Positions 41,974-52,338 are shown, numbered from the stretch's first letter. The stretch is DNA of 64,000 bases from an uncultured Sinobacteraceae bacterium (GCA_903822975.1 CAIJRD010000012.1:310001-374000); one strand, 5' to 3'. Translations and numbers: made by a program. Notes: generated by a model not told the origin, from the letters alone.

Positions 41974-43179
41974 ATGACCGAAGCATATGTTTACGACGCC
42001 GTGCGTACCCCGCGCGGCAAGGGCAAGAAAGACGGCAGCCTGCACGAGGTCACGCCGGTGCATTTGTTGGCGAACCTGTTCCACGCGCTGCAGACCCGCA
42101 ACCAGCTCGATACCAGCCAGGTCGACGACGTCGTTCTCGGCTGCGTAACGCCGGTCGGCGAACAGGGCGCGGATCTCGCCCGCACCGCCGTGCTGTATTC
42201 GGGCTGGGCGCAGAACGTGCCCGGCGTCACCCAGAGCCGCTTCTGCGCCTCGGGTCTGGAGTCGATCAACCTCGCCGCGATGAAGGTGATGTCGGGCCAG
42301 GAAGATCTGATCGTTGCCGGCGGCGTCGAATCGATGAGTCGCTGGCCGATGGGCTCAGACGGCGGCGCCTGGGCGATGGACCCGCGCGTCAACCATCAGC
42401 TGGCGTTCGTGCCGCAGGGCATCTCGGCCGACCTGATCGCCTCGCTCGAAGGCTTCTCGCGCCACGACGTCGATTCCTTTGCAGTGCGCTCGCAGCAGCT
42501 CGCCGCGAAGGCGCAGGCGGAGAATCGCTTTGCCAAGTCGCTGGTGCCGGTGAAGGACGTCAACGGCATGATCGTGCTGGATCACGACGAAACCGTGCGC
42601 GGCGCGACCACCGTCGACAAGCTCGGCGAACTCAAGCCGAGTTTCGAACAGATGGGCAGCATGGGCTTCAACGCCACCGCGCTGCGCAAATACACCACGA
42701 TCGAAAAGATCACGCACGTGCACCACGCCGGCAATTCGTCGGGCATCGTCGACGGTGCGGCGCTGACGCTGATCGGTTCGAAAGCCAAGGGCGATGCACT
42801 CGGTCTGAAGGCGCGCGCGCGCATCCGTTCGGTCGCGGTGGTCGGTTCGGAGCCGACGATCATGCTGACCGGCATCGCACCCGCCGCGCAGAAGGCTCTG
42901 AAGAAGGCCGGCATGACGGCGAAGGACATCGATCTGTTCGAGATCAACGAAGCCTTCGCCGCCGTGGTGATGAAGGCCGCACGTTCGCTCGATATCGACA
43001 TGGACCGCATCAACGTCAACGGCGGCTCGATCGCGATGGGGCATCCACTGGGTGCCACCGGCGCGATCATTCTCGCCACCGCGCTGGACGAACTCGAGCG
43101 CACCGGCAAGACCACCGCGCTGATTTCGCTGTGCGTCGGCGCCGGCATGGGCATCGCAACGATCATCGAACGCATCTGA
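41974..43179 (+). CDS. Acetyl-CoA C-acyltransferase (3-ketoacyl-CoA thiolase) of beta-oxidation
   Basis: 401 residues. The acylation cysteine is Cys91 in [11 protein letters not shown]; the catalytic His in NEAFAA and GHPLGATGA, and the second cysteine in [17 protein letters not shown], are all present. [15 protein letters not shown] is also typical. It is the first gene of an operon with FadB-like and FadE-like genes (gaps of 69 and 76 bases), and so should do the final thiolytic cleavage of fatty-acid beta-oxidation. The start ([20 protein letters not shown]) matches the AtoB/FadA-like N-terminus. A palindrome in its promoter suggests repression by the divergent TetR. It is clearly more related to FadI/FadA-type enzymes in its operon context than to the lone thiolase at 7737. 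Confidence 0.94.
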   Translation: MTEAYVYDAVRTPRGKGKKDGSLHEVTPVHLLANLFHALQTRNQLDTSQVDDVVLGCVTPVGEQGADLARTAVLYSGWAQNVPGVTQSRFCASGLESINLAAMKVMSGQEDLIVAGGVESMSRWPMGSDGGAWAMDPRVNHQLAFVPQGISADLIASLEGFSRHDVDSFAVRSQQLAAKAQAENRFAKSLVPVKDVNGMIVLDHDETVRGATTVDKLGELKPSFEQMGSMGFNATALRKYTTIEKITHVHHAGNSSGIVDGAALTLIGSKAKGDALGLKARARIRSVAVVGSEPTIMLTGIAPAAQKALKKAGMTAKDIDLFEINEAFAAVVMKAARSLDIDMDRINVNGGSIAMGHPLGATGAIILATALDELERTGKTTALISLCVGAGMGIATIIERI

Positions 43180-43248
43180 GCCCGCACGGGCGCATACGCA
43201 TCTGAGCGCGCCAACGAGCGCCGCCACCAACCAATAGAGAACGCGAAA

Positions 43249-45399
43249 ATGGATGGAAGCAACAACACCGCAGTAAAAGTCGAACGCGACGCCGACGGCA
43301 TCGCCACGCTGACGATCGACATGCCGGGACGTTCGATGAACGTGCTGAACGAGGAACTGAGCGGACCCCTGACCGCAGCACTCACGCAGATCGAAAGCGA
43401 TGCCAGCATCAAGGGCGTGATCGTCACCTCCGGCAAGAAGGAATTCCTCGCCGGCGCCGACATCGAGGGTGTGTATGCGATCACTGATCCGGCCGTGGCC
43501 TTCAAGCTGGCAGAGGACTACAAGATCATCCTGCGTCGCCTGGAAAAATGCGGTCGCCCGGTGGTCGCAGCACTCAATGGCACCGCGCTCGGCGGCGGCC
43601 TGGAGCTGGCGCTGGCTTGCCACTACCGGATTGCGATCAACAATCCGAAGGCCAAGTTCGGCCTGCCCGAAGTCAAGCTCGGCTTGTTGCCGGGCGGTGG
43701 CGGCACCCAGCGTCTGCCGCGCCTGATCGGCATTCAGGCGTCGTTGCCGCTGATGCTGGAAGGCAAGGAGCTGCGCGCCGAACAGGCCAAGCAGCAGGGC
43801 ATCATCCACGAGCTGGCAAGCGACCGCGACGACATGCTGGCCAAGGCCAAGAGCTGGTGTCTGGCGAATCCGAAAGCCGTGCAGCCCTGGGACGACAAGA
43901 AATTCAAATGGCCGGGCGGTGATTCGAAGAGCCCGGCCAACGTGCAACTGTGGGCGATCGCGCCGTCGATGGCGGATGCCAAGACCTACGGCAACTACCC
44001 CGCCGCGACCAACATCATGAGCTGCGTATTCGAAGGCGGCATCGTCGACTTCGATTCTGCCTGCCGCATCGAGAGCCGCTTCTTCGCCGAACTGGTGACG
44101 AGCCAGGTCAGCAAGAACATGATCGGCACGCTGTGGTTCCAGCTGAACGCGATCAACAAGGGCAAGTCGCGACCGGAAGGTTTCGAGAAATCGAAGGTCA
44201 AAAAGCTCGGCATGCTCGGCGCCGGCATGATGGGCGCGGGCATCGCGTACGTCACCGTAAAAGCCGGCATCGACGTCGTGCTGCTCGACTCGACGGTGGA
44301 AGCCGCCGAGCGCGGCAAGGCCTACTCGGCCAACCTGCTCGACAAGGCGATCAAGAAGGGCCGCGAGACGCCGATGGGCAAGTCCGCGTTTCTCGACAAG
44401 ATCAAAACCACTGCCGACTACGCCGACCTCGCCGACTGCGATCTGATCATCGAAGCCGTGTTCGAAGACCGCACGATCAAGGCCGACGTCACCAAAAAAA
44501 CCGAAGCCGTGATCGCCAAGACCGCGACCTTCGCGTCGAACACCTCGACCTTGCCGATCACCGGCCTGGCGGAAGCCAGTCTGCGTCCGGATCAGTTCAT
44601 CGGCCTGCACTTCTTCTCGCCGGTCGACAAGATGCCGCTGGTCGAAATCATCATGGGTGCGAAGACCAGCAAGGCGACGCTGGCCAAGGGCTTTGACTAC
44701 GTCCAGCAGATCAAGAAGACGCCGATCGTGGTGAACGACTCGCGCGGCTTCTACACCTCGCGCGCATTCGCCACCTACATCATGGAAGGCAAGGCGCTGC
44801 TGCTCGAAGGCCAGCACCCGCGCTCGATCGAAATGGCCGGGCTGCAGGCCGGCATGCCGGTGGGTCCGCTGGCGCTGCACGACGAAGTCAGCATGAGCCT
44901 GTCGCTGCACATTCTCGAACAGACCAAGAAGGATTTCGCCGCTGAGGGCAAGACCTACGTCGGCCATCCGGGCGAAGCGGTGGTCATCAAGATGGTCAAG
45001 GAACTCGACCGTCCGGGCAAGAAAGCCGGCAAGGGCTTCTACGAATATCCGCAGTCCGGCCCGAAATTCCTGTGGCCGGAACTGAGCAAGCATTTCCCGC
45101 TGGCGAAGGAGCAGATGCCGCAGGCGGAGATGATCGAGCGGATGATGTTCGCGCAGGCGAACGAGGCGGCAAGGTGCTTTGAGGAGAACGTGGTGATGAC
45201 CGTGGCCGATACGAATATCGGCTCGATCTTCGGTTGGGGCTTTGCACCCCACCAGGGCGGGGCACTGCAGTACATCAATGCCTACGGCATCGCCAAATTC
45301 GTCAAGCGTGCGGAGGAACTCTCTGCGCGTTACGGCGCGCGGTTCAAACCGGCGGCGATCCTGGTCGATATGGCCAACAGCGGAAAGACGTTCGAATAG
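43249..45399 (+). CDS. Multifunctional enoyl-CoA hydratase / 3-hydroxyacyl-CoA dehydrogenase (FadB/FadJ-like)
   Basis: 716 residues, the length of FadB/FadJ alpha subunits. Residues about 10-200 form the crotonase domain: [17 protein letters not shown] (oxyanion loop), [20 protein letters not shown] and [20 protein letters not shown] with the catalytic Glu. Residues from about 318 form the 3-hydroxyacyl-CoA dehydrogenase: [20 protein letters not shown] (NAD loop), [16 protein letters not shown] and [17 protein letters not shown] with the catalytic His. [14 protein letters not shown] and a C-terminal helical domain follow, ending [13 protein letters not shown]. It hydrates and oxidises acyl-CoA between the FadE and thiolase steps. 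It is the middle gene of the operon and should form a complex with the thiolase. Confidence 0.95.
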   Translation: MDGSNNTAVKVERDADGIATLTIDMPGRSMNVLNEELSGPLTAALTQIESDASIKGVIVTSGKKEFLAGADIEGVYAITDPAVAFKLAEDYKIILRRLEKCGRPVVAALNGTALGGGLELALACHYRIAINNPKAKFGLPEVKLGLLPGGGGTQRLPRLIGIQASLPLMLEGKELRAEQAKQQGIIHELASDRDDMLAKAKSWCLANPKAVQPWDDKKFKWPGGDSKSPANVQLWAIAPSMADAKTYGNYPAATNIMSCVFEGGIVDFDSACRIESRFFAELVTSQVSKNMIGTLWFQLNAINKGKSRPEGFEKSKVKKLGMLGAGMMGAGIAYVTVKAGIDVVLLDSTVEAAERGKAYSANLLDKAIKKGRETPMGKSAFLDKIKTTADYADLADCDLIIEAVFEDRTIKADVTKKTEAVIAKTATFASNTSTLPITGLAEASLRPDQFIGLHFFSPVDKMPLVEIIMGAKTSKATLAKGFDYVQQIKKTPIVVNDSRGFYTSRAFATYIMEGKALLLEGQHPRSIEMAGLQAGMPVGPLALHDEVSMSLSLHILEQTKKDFAAEGKTYVGHPGEAVVIKMVKELDRPGKKAGKGFYEYPQSGPKFLWPELSKHFPLAKEQMPQAEMIERMMFAQANEAARCFEENVVMTVADTNIGSIFGWGFAPHQGGALQYINAYGIAKFVKRAEELSARYGARFKPAAILVDMANSGKTFE

Positions 45400-45475
45400 G
45401 GTCATTCGAGTAACGTTTTGCCGCGCGCACGGTCGAACCTCGCAGAACTAATGGAACTAGCCTTGAGGTGACGTC

Positions 45476-47743
45476 ATGTTTGCATTGCTGATGAAGTGGA
45501 TGAAGGCCAACAAGATCCTGCCGCAGATCTCGGATACCGAGCGGCTGGCCTTGGAGGCGGGATCGATCTGGATTGACGGCGAGTTGTTCTCCGGCAATCC
45601 GGATTTCAAGAAGATCCTGGCGGAGAACTACAACCGTCTGCCGGCCGAGGAGCAGGCGTTCATCGATGGTCCGGTGGAAGAGCTGTGCCGCATGATCGAT
45701 CGCTACGAGATCGGCCGCACCAAGCGCATCCCCGAGGAGATTCTCGACTTCGTCAAGAAGTCGGGAATGATGAGCTTCCTGATTCCCAAGCAGTACGGCG
45801 GCAAGCAGTTTTCGATTCTCGGCATCAGCACGATCATGGCGAAGATCAGCGCGTACAACGCGACGGTCGGCACCTTCGTCGTGATTCCGAATTCGCTCGG
45901 CGCAGCGGAACTGCTGAAGCATTACGGCACCGATCGGCAGAAGCAGGAGTATCTGCCGAAGCTCGCCAGCGGCGAGTACGTGCCCTGCTTCGGCCTGACC
46001 GAGCCGACCGCCGGTTCGGATGCGGCCAGCATCAAGGCCGATGGTCTGCTGTTCAAGGACAGCGACGGCGCGATCAAGATCAAGATGAATTTCCGCAAGC
46101 GCTACATCACGCTCGCGCCGATCGCGAATCTGGTGACGCTGGCCTGCCGTCTGCGCGATCCGCAGAATCTGCTCGGCAAGGGCGAGGACGTCGGTATCAC
46201 CTGCGTGATGATTCACGAAGGCACGCCGGGCTTCACCCACGGCGATCACCACGATCCGATCGGCGATCCGTTCTACAACGGTCCGCTGATCGGCAAGGAC
46301 GTGGTGGTACCGCTGACCAACATCATTGGCGAACTCGGCGGCGCCGGTCAGGGCTGGCGCATGTTGATGGAGCAGCTCGCGGGCGGCCGCATGGTCAGTC
46401 TGCCGGCCGGCGCGATCGGTGGTGCGAAAGCCGTTGCCGCCGTCACCGGTGCGTACTCGATGGTGCGCCAGCAGTTCGGCATTCCAATCGGCCGCATGGA
46501 AGGTGTGGAAGACAAGGTTGGCAAAATCGCCGCGCTCAGCTACATGCTTGAAGGTGCGCGCGTGTTCGGTTGCTCGGCGGTCGACAGCGGTCACCAGCCG
46601 CCGGTGGTCTCCGCAGTGATGAAGGCCTACAGCACCGAGATCAGTCAGCACTTGATCATCGACGGCATGGACGTGTTCTCCGGCGCCGGCGTGATGCAGG
46701 GGCCGAACAACATTCTCGGCATGGGCTACAAGTCGGCGCCGGTTGGCATCACCGTCGAAGGCGCCAACATCCTCACGCGCACGCTGATGATCTTCGGCCA
46801 GGGTGCAACGCGTTGCCATCCATATGCGCTGAAGGTGGTCAACGCGGTGGAGCAGGACGATGCGAAGGCGTTCCGCAACAACCTGGTCGGCTGGATCGGC
46901 CACTTCGTGCTCAACATCGGCCGTTCGGCGCTGCGCTACTTCACACGCGGCTTGAGCGCCGGTTCGCCGGTCAGCGGTCCGACCGCCAGCTACTACCGTC
47001 GCCTCGGCTGGGCGTCGACGCGCTTCGCGGTGCTGACCGATCTGGCGATGTTCACCATCGGCGGCAAGCTGAAGGTGCGCGGCAAGCTCACCGGTCGCTA
47101 CGCCGATGCGCTGGCCTGGCAGATCCTCGCGATCGGCGCGCTGCGTCGTTGGGAAGCGGATGGTCGCAAGGAAGAAGACCTGCCCTTGCTGCATTACTCG
47201 GTGCAGTACGCGCTGGCAAAAATCCAGGAAGCGTTCGCCGGCATCTACGCCAACTTCGGCGCGGGTCTGCTGGGTTTGTGGCTGCGCACGGTCGGCATGC
47301 TGTTCCTGCGCATCAACCCGTTGGCGTCGATGCCGAGCGACCAGCTCGGCCATCAGTCGGCACTGGCGATCCAATCGCTCGGCGCGCAGTACTCGCGCCT
47401 CACCGAGAACGTGTTCGTGCCGGCCGACGATTCACGTGGCGCAGGACGCTTGCTAAAAGCATTCAAGCTGCTCGGCGAAGCCGCGCCGGTGATTGCGAAA
47501 ATCCACGAAGCGCAGAAGCAGAAGAAGCTGCCGCGCGGCGTGCCGGAAGACTTCGCGCAGGATGCTGCCAACCAGGGCGTCATCAGCGCCGAGGAAGCCG
47601 CAACCGTGCGCAAAGCCTACAGCGCGCGATTGGAAGCGATCGAAGTCGACACCTTCACGCCGGAGCAATACTTCGGCCTGATCAACAAGGATGGCGGCAT
47701 CGAATACGGCGACGTGCCGCTGAAGCGCGCGGTCAACGCCTAA
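45476..47743 (+). CDS. Acyl-CoA dehydrogenase (FadE-like)
   Basis: 755 residues, close to the large FadE type (around 800) rather than to 380-residue acyl-CoA dehydrogenases. The dehydrogenase core includes GMMSFLIPKQYGGKQFS, CFGLTEPTAGSDAASIKADG (FAD and substrate contacts), QLAGGRMVSLPAGAIGGAK and YMLEGARVFGCSAVDSGHQPP. The C-terminal 250 residues (from about 500) are the FadE-specific helical extension with YADALAWQILAIGALRRWEADG and PLASMPSDQLGHQSALAIQ. It introduces the trans-2 double bond in acyl-CoA, the first step of the cycle. ATG 45476 is preceded by TGAGGTGACGTC. The operon ends here with a strong terminator. Electron acceptor genes are not in the window. Confidence 0.94.
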   Translation: MFALLMKWMKANKILPQISDTERLALEAGSIWIDGELFSGNPDFKKILAENYNRLPAEEQAFIDGPVEELCRMIDRYEIGRTKRIPEEILDFVKKSGMMSFLIPKQYGGKQFSILGISTIMAKISAYNATVGTFVVIPNSLGAAELLKHYGTDRQKQEYLPKLASGEYVPCFGLTEPTAGSDAASIKADGLLFKDSDGAIKIKMNFRKRYITLAPIANLVTLACRLRDPQNLLGKGEDVGITCVMIHEGTPGFTHGDHHDPIGDPFYNGPLIGKDVVVPLTNIIGELGGAGQGWRMLMEQLAGGRMVSLPAGAIGGAKAVAAVTGAYSMVRQQFGIPIGRMEGVEDKVGKIAALSYMLEGARVFGCSAVDSGHQPPVVSAVMKAYSTEISQHLIIDGMDVFSGAGVMQGPNNILGMGYKSAPVGITVEGANILTRTLMIFGQGATRCHPYALKVVNAVEQDDAKAFRNNLVGWIGHFVLNIGRSALRYFTRGLSAGSPVSGPTASYYRRLGWASTRFAVLTDLAMFTIGGKLKVRGKLTGRYADALAWQILAIGALRRWEADGRKEEDLPLLHYSVQYALAKIQEAFAGIYANFGAGLLGLWLRTVGMLFLRINPLASMPSDQLGHQSALAIQSLGAQYSRLTENVFVPADDSRGAGRLLKAFKLLGEAAPVIAKIHEAQKQKKLPRGVPEDFAQDAANQGVISAEEAATVRKAYSARLEAIEVDTFTPEQYFGLINKDGGIEYGDVPLKRAVNA

Positions 47744-47762
47744 CGCTCAGCGTGTTTGATCG

Positions 47763-47796
47763 AACCCACCGGGAGTGGTCCCGGTGGGTTTTTTAA
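47763..47796 (+). terminator. Rho-independent terminator of the beta-oxidation operon
   Basis: AACCCACCGGGA (47763-47774), GTGG loop, TCCCGGTGGGTT (47779-47790): a perfect 12-bp stem followed by a run of T to 47796. It is 20 bases past the FadE-like stop. Confidence 0.95.
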
Positions 47797-47850
47797 TTCC
47801 GCAGCCCGATTTCTGATCAATCTGTATGGCGGGCTGCTAGCGACCGCGGG

Positions 47851-48951
47851 TCAAGGCGATGCGCGCGCTGCGTCGATCGCCGCGCTCAATGGCATGCGCG
47901 CCAGCGATGGCGCGCTCAGGCTGCCGAAGTACAGCCAAGGACCATGTTCCTCGACGCTGGTGATCGGCGCATACGCGTCGCTGCCCTTGTATTGGAGATT
48001 GGCGACGAGCTTTCCGTCGACGTCGAAGCCCAGCACGATGCTGTGCGCGACCGGTCCGGGTTGCAGGAACTTCGGCAGCCGGGCGACGACTTTGCGCAGC
48101 CAGGGCTTGCCGGCCATGTCGTCGAGTTGTGGGTTGCGGGGACTCGCCAGCGCCACCCAGAAACGATCATGGCCGTTGAAGCTGAGGTTGTCGGGGAATC
48201 CCGGCAGGTTGTCGACAAATACGTCGTGACTGCCAGCCTTGTCGCCCTTGAGCCAATAGCGCGTGATCCGATAAGCGCCGGTCTCGTTGACCAGCACATA
48301 GGCATCGTCGGGGCCGAGCGTGACACCGTTGGCGAAATACAAACCGTCCAGCAGAACGTCGGTGGTTTTCGTTCCGAAGTCATAGCGCAGCAGGCGACCG
48401 TTAGCTTGGTGTTCGAGCAGATCGAGCGGGTAGTCGTTCAGTGCAAACTTGCTTGAGGCGTCGCTGAAATACGCATACTTACCGTCGTGACTGACATCGA
48501 CATCGTCGGCCACCTTGAACGGCGTGCCCGCGGCGGCGGTACTCAGCACCGTCAACGGCGTCTTCGCCGACATCGCCAGCAGGCCCTTGACCGCGTCGGC
48601 GATCACCAGGCTGCCATCGGCCTGCAGCGCGATGCCGAGCGGCCGTCCGCCGGTATTGCCCAGTTCGCTGTGGTTGGCGCCGTCGGCGTCGAGCCGGATC
48701 ACGCGTCCATCGAGATATCCGGCGTAGACATTGCCGGCGGCATCGATCGTGATGCCCTCCGGGCCTTCGCCAACGCCGAGGGCGAGTCGCTGCAGACCCT
48801 TCAGCTTTTCGTTGAGTGCGTAGGGTCCTGTGCTGTTCGACGGCGCCACGGGCGCGGTCCAGGCGACCGGCGCAACTGCGGTCGGCCAGGACAGCAGAAA
48901 CACAGCGAAGCCGAGCATCAGCAGCAGAACGATGCGAATCAGGAGTTTCAT
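47851..48951 (-). CDS. Strictosidine-synthase/SMP-30-like six-bladed beta-propeller protein
   Basis: 366 residues. A single hydrophobic N-terminal segment (LIRIVLLLMLGFAVFLLSW) is a signal or anchor, so the domain should face the periplasm. The propeller shows repeated strands and loops: GEGPEGITIDAAGNVYAGYLDGRVIRLDADG, GGRPLGIALQADGSLVIADAVKGLL, ADDVDVSHDGKYAYFSDASSKF and GVTLGPDDAYVLVNETGAYRI (each quoted in part), then LPGFPDNLSFNGHDRFWVAL. Members include gluconolactonase, paraoxonase and APMAP-type esterases that need a calcium ion held by Glu, Asn and Asp of the inner strands. Substrate unknown. It is convergent with the FadE-like gene and shares no operon. Close to the acyl-CoA synthetase promoter on the other side. 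Confidence 0.88.
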   Translation of the reverse strand: MKLLIRIVLLLMLGFAVFLLSWPTAVAPVAWTAPVAPSNSTGPYALNEKLKGLQRLALGVGEGPEGITIDAAGNVYAGYLDGRVIRLDADGANHSELGNTGGRPLGIALQADGSLVIADAVKGLLAMSAKTPLTVLSTAAAGTPFKVADDVDVSHDGKYAYFSDASSKFALNDYPLDLLEHQANGRLLRYDFGTKTTDVLLDGLYFANGVTLGPDDAYVLVNETGAYRITRYWLKGDKAGSHDVFVDNLPGFPDNLSFNGHDRFWVALASPRNPQLDDMAGKPWLRKVVARLPKFLQPGPVAHSIVLGFDVDGKLVANLQYKGSDAYAPITSVEEHGPWLYFGSLSAPSLARMPLSAAIDAARASP

Positions 48952-49078
48952 GGTGGCGCTTCCAGCGGGTTCTTGTTGTCGCGTTCGCGGATGCGCAGGT
49001 TAGCCGAAACCGCGCAAGCCGCCGCCGCTTTGGTTAGCATTGCGGCAGCTATTTATAAACCTTACGTGCGAGGACAGG

Positions 49079-50749
49079 ATGGGCGTCGACTACAAGACTT
49101 TGGCCAGCCCCGTGGAGATGTTGCTGCAACGGGCACAGCAGACGCCCAATCAGCCCTACTTGCATCAGCCGGTGAAGGGCCAATGGCGCACCTACACCTG
49201 GGCCGAAGTGGCCGACCAGTCGCTGCGCATGGCGGCTGCGTTGATCGCACTGGGCCTGCCCAAGGGCAGCCGTGTCGCGCTCACCGGCACCAACACCGCA
49301 CACTGGTTCATGGCCGATTTCGCTTGCGGCCTCGCCGGTCTGGTCGGCGTCGGGCTGTATCCGAAGCAGTCGGACGATGCCGTGCGGTTCATCGCTGCGC
49401 ACAGCGAGGCAAAGGCCGCCTTCATCGGCCCGATGCCGGATGCCGCCAGCTTCGTCGCCGCGCTGCCGGCCGACATGATCAAGATCGCGCTGCCGTATCC
49501 GGGTGTGATCAGTTGCGCGCACAACTGGGACGATCTCGTCACCCAACACGCGCCGCTGAAACAGCCGGTGGCGCGCGGCGCCGACGAACTCTGGAGCCTG
49601 ATCTATACCTCGGGCACCACCGGCAATCCGAAGGGCGTGATCATCACGCAGAACAACCTCACCTTTACCGCCGCAGGCATGATGCGGCTGATGCCGGCGA
49701 CCGCTGGCGGCGAGCGCTTCCTGTCGTACCTGCCGCTGGCGCACGCGTTCGAGCGCGGCGCGGTGGAAGTCGGCAGCCTCTACCTCGGCGCCCAGGTCTA
49801 TTTCCTCGAAGAACTCGACAAGCTGCCGGACACGATCAAGCACGTGCGGCCAACGCGCTTCTTCGGCGTTCCGCTGGTCTGGACGCGCATTCAGGCCGGC
49901 ATTCTCAAGCAAGTGCCCGCGCAGAAGCTCGCGCGCCTGGTGAAGAATCCGCTACTCGGCTGGTACGTGAAGCGCAAGATCAAGAAAGGTCTGGGCCTGG
50001 ATCAGGCCTGGCTGCGCATCTCCGGTGCGGCGCCGATGCCGATGCCGGTGCTCAAGTGGTTCGAAAGCATCGGCCTGGATATCTTCCAGGGCTATGGCAT
50101 GACGGAGAATTCGATCTACGTCAGCGTCAACATGCCGGACCACAACCGTCTCGGCAGCGTTGGCCGTCCGTACGACGATTCGCTGATCCGCATCGCCGCC
50201 GACGGCGAGATCCAGAACAAGCATCCCGGTGTTACGCCCGGCTACTACAAGGACGAAGCGAAAACGCGCGAGCTGTACACCGAGGACGGCTGGCTACATA
50301 CCGGCGACGTCGGCCGCGTTGACGACGACGGTTATCTGTACATCACCGGGCGCGTCAAGGAGATCTTCAAGACGCTGAAGGGCAAGTACGTCACGCCCGC
50401 ACCGATCGAAGGCAACTTCGCCAGCAACCCGGACGTCGATCAGGTCTGCCTGGTCGGCTCGGGTTTGAATCAGCCGGTGATGGTGGTCAGCCTCAATGCC
50501 GATGCCGCCAAGAAACCGCGCGATCAGGTCGGCAAGGAATTGCTGGCGACGATGGAGAGCATCAACGCCGGCATCGAGGCGCACGAGGCCATTGCCAAAA
50601 TCATCATCTCGAAGCAGGCCTGGTCGATCGACAACAACCTGATGACGCCGACGATGAAAGTGCGGCGCAACGAAGTGGAAAAGCACTTCCACGACCTGAT
50701 CGAAAAGGCCGAAGGCGATCGCAAGCTGAAGCTGATCTGGGAAGAATAA
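49079..50749 (+). CDS. AMP-dependent acyl-CoA synthetase (long-chain fatty acid type)
   Basis: 556 residues from ATG 49079 with AGGACAG upstream; the frame reaches 49040 without better support. The ANL-superfamily motifs are complete: SLIYTSGTTGNPKGVIITQN (P-loop), LPLAHAFERG, ISGAAPMPMPVLKWFES, GYGMTENSIYVSVN and GWLHTGDVGRVDDDGYLYITGRVKE with a C-terminal catalytic Lys near TPTMKVRRNEVEKHF. It adenylates a fatty acid and transfers it to CoA. The layout with YLPLAHAFER and the long-chain type linker fits FadD-like or bubblegum-type enzymes. The gene lies shortly after the beta-oxidation operon but has its own promoter region; it may supply its substrate. Soluble or membrane-associated. Confidence 0.93.
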   Translation: MGVDYKTLASPVEMLLQRAQQTPNQPYLHQPVKGQWRTYTWAEVADQSLRMAAALIALGLPKGSRVALTGTNTAHWFMADFACGLAGLVGVGLYPKQSDDAVRFIAAHSEAKAAFIGPMPDAASFVAALPADMIKIALPYPGVISCAHNWDDLVTQHAPLKQPVARGADELWSLIYTSGTTGNPKGVIITQNNLTFTAAGMMRLMPATAGGERFLSYLPLAHAFERGAVEVGSLYLGAQVYFLEELDKLPDTIKHVRPTRFFGVPLVWTRIQAGILKQVPAQKLARLVKNPLLGWYVKRKIKKGLGLDQAWLRISGAAPMPMPVLKWFESIGLDIFQGYGMTENSIYVSVNMPDHNRLGSVGRPYDDSLIRIAADGEIQNKHPGVTPGYYKDEAKTRELYTEDGWLHTGDVGRVDDDGYLYITGRVKEIFKTLKGKYVTPAPIEGNFASNPDVDQVCLVGSGLNQPVMVVSLNADAAKKPRDQVGKELLATMESINAGIEAHEAIAKIIISKQAWSIDNNLMTPTMKVRRNEVEKHFHDLIEKAEGDRKLKLIWEE

Positions 50750-50797
50750 AACACCGGAGGCGCCGACGCTTCAACCGCGACCTGTCACGCGCCCAAT

Positions 50798-50831
50798 AAA
50801 AAGCCGCTGCGATTGCTCGCAGCGGCTTTTT
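50798..50831. terminator. Bidirectional terminator between convergent genes
   Basis: AAAAA, then GCCGCTGCGA (50803-50812), TTGC, TCGCAGCGGC (50817-50826), then TTTTT. A perfect 10-bp stem with A-run before and T-run after works in both directions, ending the acyl-CoA synthetase gene and the WxPGxW gene at 50882. Confidence 0.93.
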
Positions 50832-50881
50832 CGATTCCGCAGGCAGCGCGCCTGCCGATCGAACCGAACAACTAGCCTGCT

Positions 50882-51973
50882 TTAGCGCTCATGCTGCTCC
50901 GGGTGTGGCGGCTGCGGATGTGGCTGTTGCGGATGCGGCGCCTGCGGGTGCTGTGGCGGCCGGGGCTGTTGCGGGTGAGGCTGCGGCGGACGCGGCGCCT
51001 GCGCATGCGGCGGCTGTGGATGCGGGGCTTGTGGCACCTGCGCATGCGGAACCTGCTGTGGACGCGCACCGGGCTCGCCGCGTTGAACCTGCGCGGCCTG
51101 CTCCGGCGTCCGGACTTCGTTACCTTCGTGCGGCTGGTGAGCAGCCCCGTCTTCGTGTGCGGCGGCAGCCGCTGGTGCCGGACGTTCGCCGGGATGTGCG
51201 GCTGCAGCCGCTGGTGCCGGACGTTCGCCGGGATGTTCGGCCTCAGCTCGCGGCTCGCCCTCGGCGCGCGCATGCACTACACCCGCGCCGGTGAAGGCAC
51301 CTGGGCGCGGCGTTGCCGCAATCTGCGGACGACCGCCGTTGACCGAGGCACGCTGCTGCGGATTGCTGCGCGCAGCCTGCTCGTGGCTCGCCTGCATTGG
51401 CGTGGCCGCAACATGCTGTTCGTGCTCGGCCGCCTGCTCCTGCGCGGTGGCACGCGCTTCAGTACCGCCGCTACCACCGTTGTAGCTGACGCGCGTGACG
51501 TTGACGTTGTTGATCACCGTCGTGTTGTAGGTGTTGTGGATATTGGTGACGTTGACGTTGTTGACGGCGGTGTTGTAGTTGAACACGCCATGATCCCAAC
51601 GGCCGCCTTCGTAGCCGGCGCCACCATAGCCGTAGCCATAGTTCACGCCGCCATAGAAGCCGACGTGTTCGCCCCAATAGCCGGGGTGCCAGACGTAAAC
51701 ATTTTCGGACCAGCCCCAGTAACCCGGCGTCCACAGATAGTTCGGACGCGGCGCGACCACCCAGGTGCCGGGCACCCAGTAGTAGCCACCATCGGCGTCA
51801 TATGCCCAATACCCCGGCGTCCAGATGTAACCGGGCGCGGGGCACGGCGGCTGTTCATAAACCGGCAGCGCCGGTGGCGCGATGTTGATCGAAATGAACA
51901 GACCCGCGTAACTGTTGCTGCAGACAGCACCGAGCAGCAGCAGCGCGAGCAGGCTGCGTGAAATCGTTTTCAT
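50882..51973 (-). CDS. Secreted YXWGXW/WxPGxW repeat protein with His/Pro/Gln-rich tail
   Basis: 363 residues. A signal peptide (SRSLLALLLLGAVCSNSYA, cleavage near 23) leads to four aromatic repeats: YIWTPGYWAYD, YYWVPGTWVVA, YLWTPGYWGWS and YVWHPGYWGEH (residues about 48-105), the core of YXWGXW-type proteins common in outer-membrane-associated or secreted bacterial proteins. A glycine/tyrosine-rich stretch and a NNVNVTNIHNTYNTTVINNVNV segment follow. Residues 240-270 repeat HPGERPAPAAAAA twice, and the last 60 are almost only His, Pro, Gln and Ala (PHAQAPRPPQPHPQQ). The tail is likely disordered and may bind metals. A long plus-strand open frame covers the same DNA but is a shadow. Function unknown. 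Confidence 0.85.
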   Translation of the reverse strand: MKTISRSLLALLLLGAVCSNSYAGLFISINIAPPALPVYEQPPCPAPGYIWTPGYWAYDADGGYYWVPGTWVVAPRPNYLWTPGYWGWSENVYVWHPGYWGEHVGFYGGVNYGYGYGGAGYEGGRWDHGVFNYNTAVNNVNVTNIHNTYNTTVINNVNVTRVSYNGGSGGTEARATAQEQAAEHEQHVAATPMQASHEQAARSNPQQRASVNGGRPQIAATPRPGAFTGAGVVHARAEGEPRAEAEHPGERPAPAAAAAHPGERPAPAAAAAHEDGAAHQPHEGNEVRTPEQAAQVQRGEPGARPQQVPHAQVPQAPHPQPPHAQAPRPPQPHPQQPRPPQHPQAPHPQQPHPQPPHPEQHER

Positions 51974-52338
51974 GCGGACACTTCCTTATGCATGCCTTTC
52001 CGTAGGCCGTGTCCCATGCTGCCTGTACAAGCTTTCATCATCCTGAACAGGAAAACGCAGCGCGCTACGCCACCCGTATCGACTGCTGCAGCGCTGCAAA
52101 AATTCCCGCTTGCACAACAGTTCAAGAAATGCGCGGGGATGGCTTGCGAGTGACCCGCGCGCGACGCTGCTGCGCGAACAGCAAGCTCAGGCCATCGATC
52201 GCCAGCACGTTCGCAAGATTCGAATCAACGCGATCAACGCCGGGGGCTCGGCCCGGCGCAGCGCTGCCATTAGTATCGGTGCTGCGTTTTACGTTTTACG
52301 TTTTACGTGTCGCATGCCCGCGCAGCGCGGCTGAAGGC
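51974..52338. other. Intergenic region upstream of WxPGxW gene and downstream of purU
   Basis: No gene supported. It contains a three-copy CGTTTTA repeat (52285-52305) 33 bases past the purU stop and no obvious terminator. The promoter for the WxPGxW gene (minus strand) should lie just above 51973. Confidence 0.4.

Noticed and set aside
42355..45405. 1,016-residue open frame on the minus strand
   Set aside because: It covers the thiolase and FadB-like genes on the opposite strand; its composition is that of an antisense shadow in high-GC DNA and it has no family motifs.
45344..47374. 676-residue minus-strand open frame over the FadE-like gene
   Set aside because: Antisense shadow with no recognisable domain; the plus-strand gene is clear.
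50891..51961. 356-residue plus-strand open frame opposite the WxPGxW gene
   Set aside because: Shadow of a repetitive, high-GC gene; the minus strand has a signal peptide and aromatic repeats.
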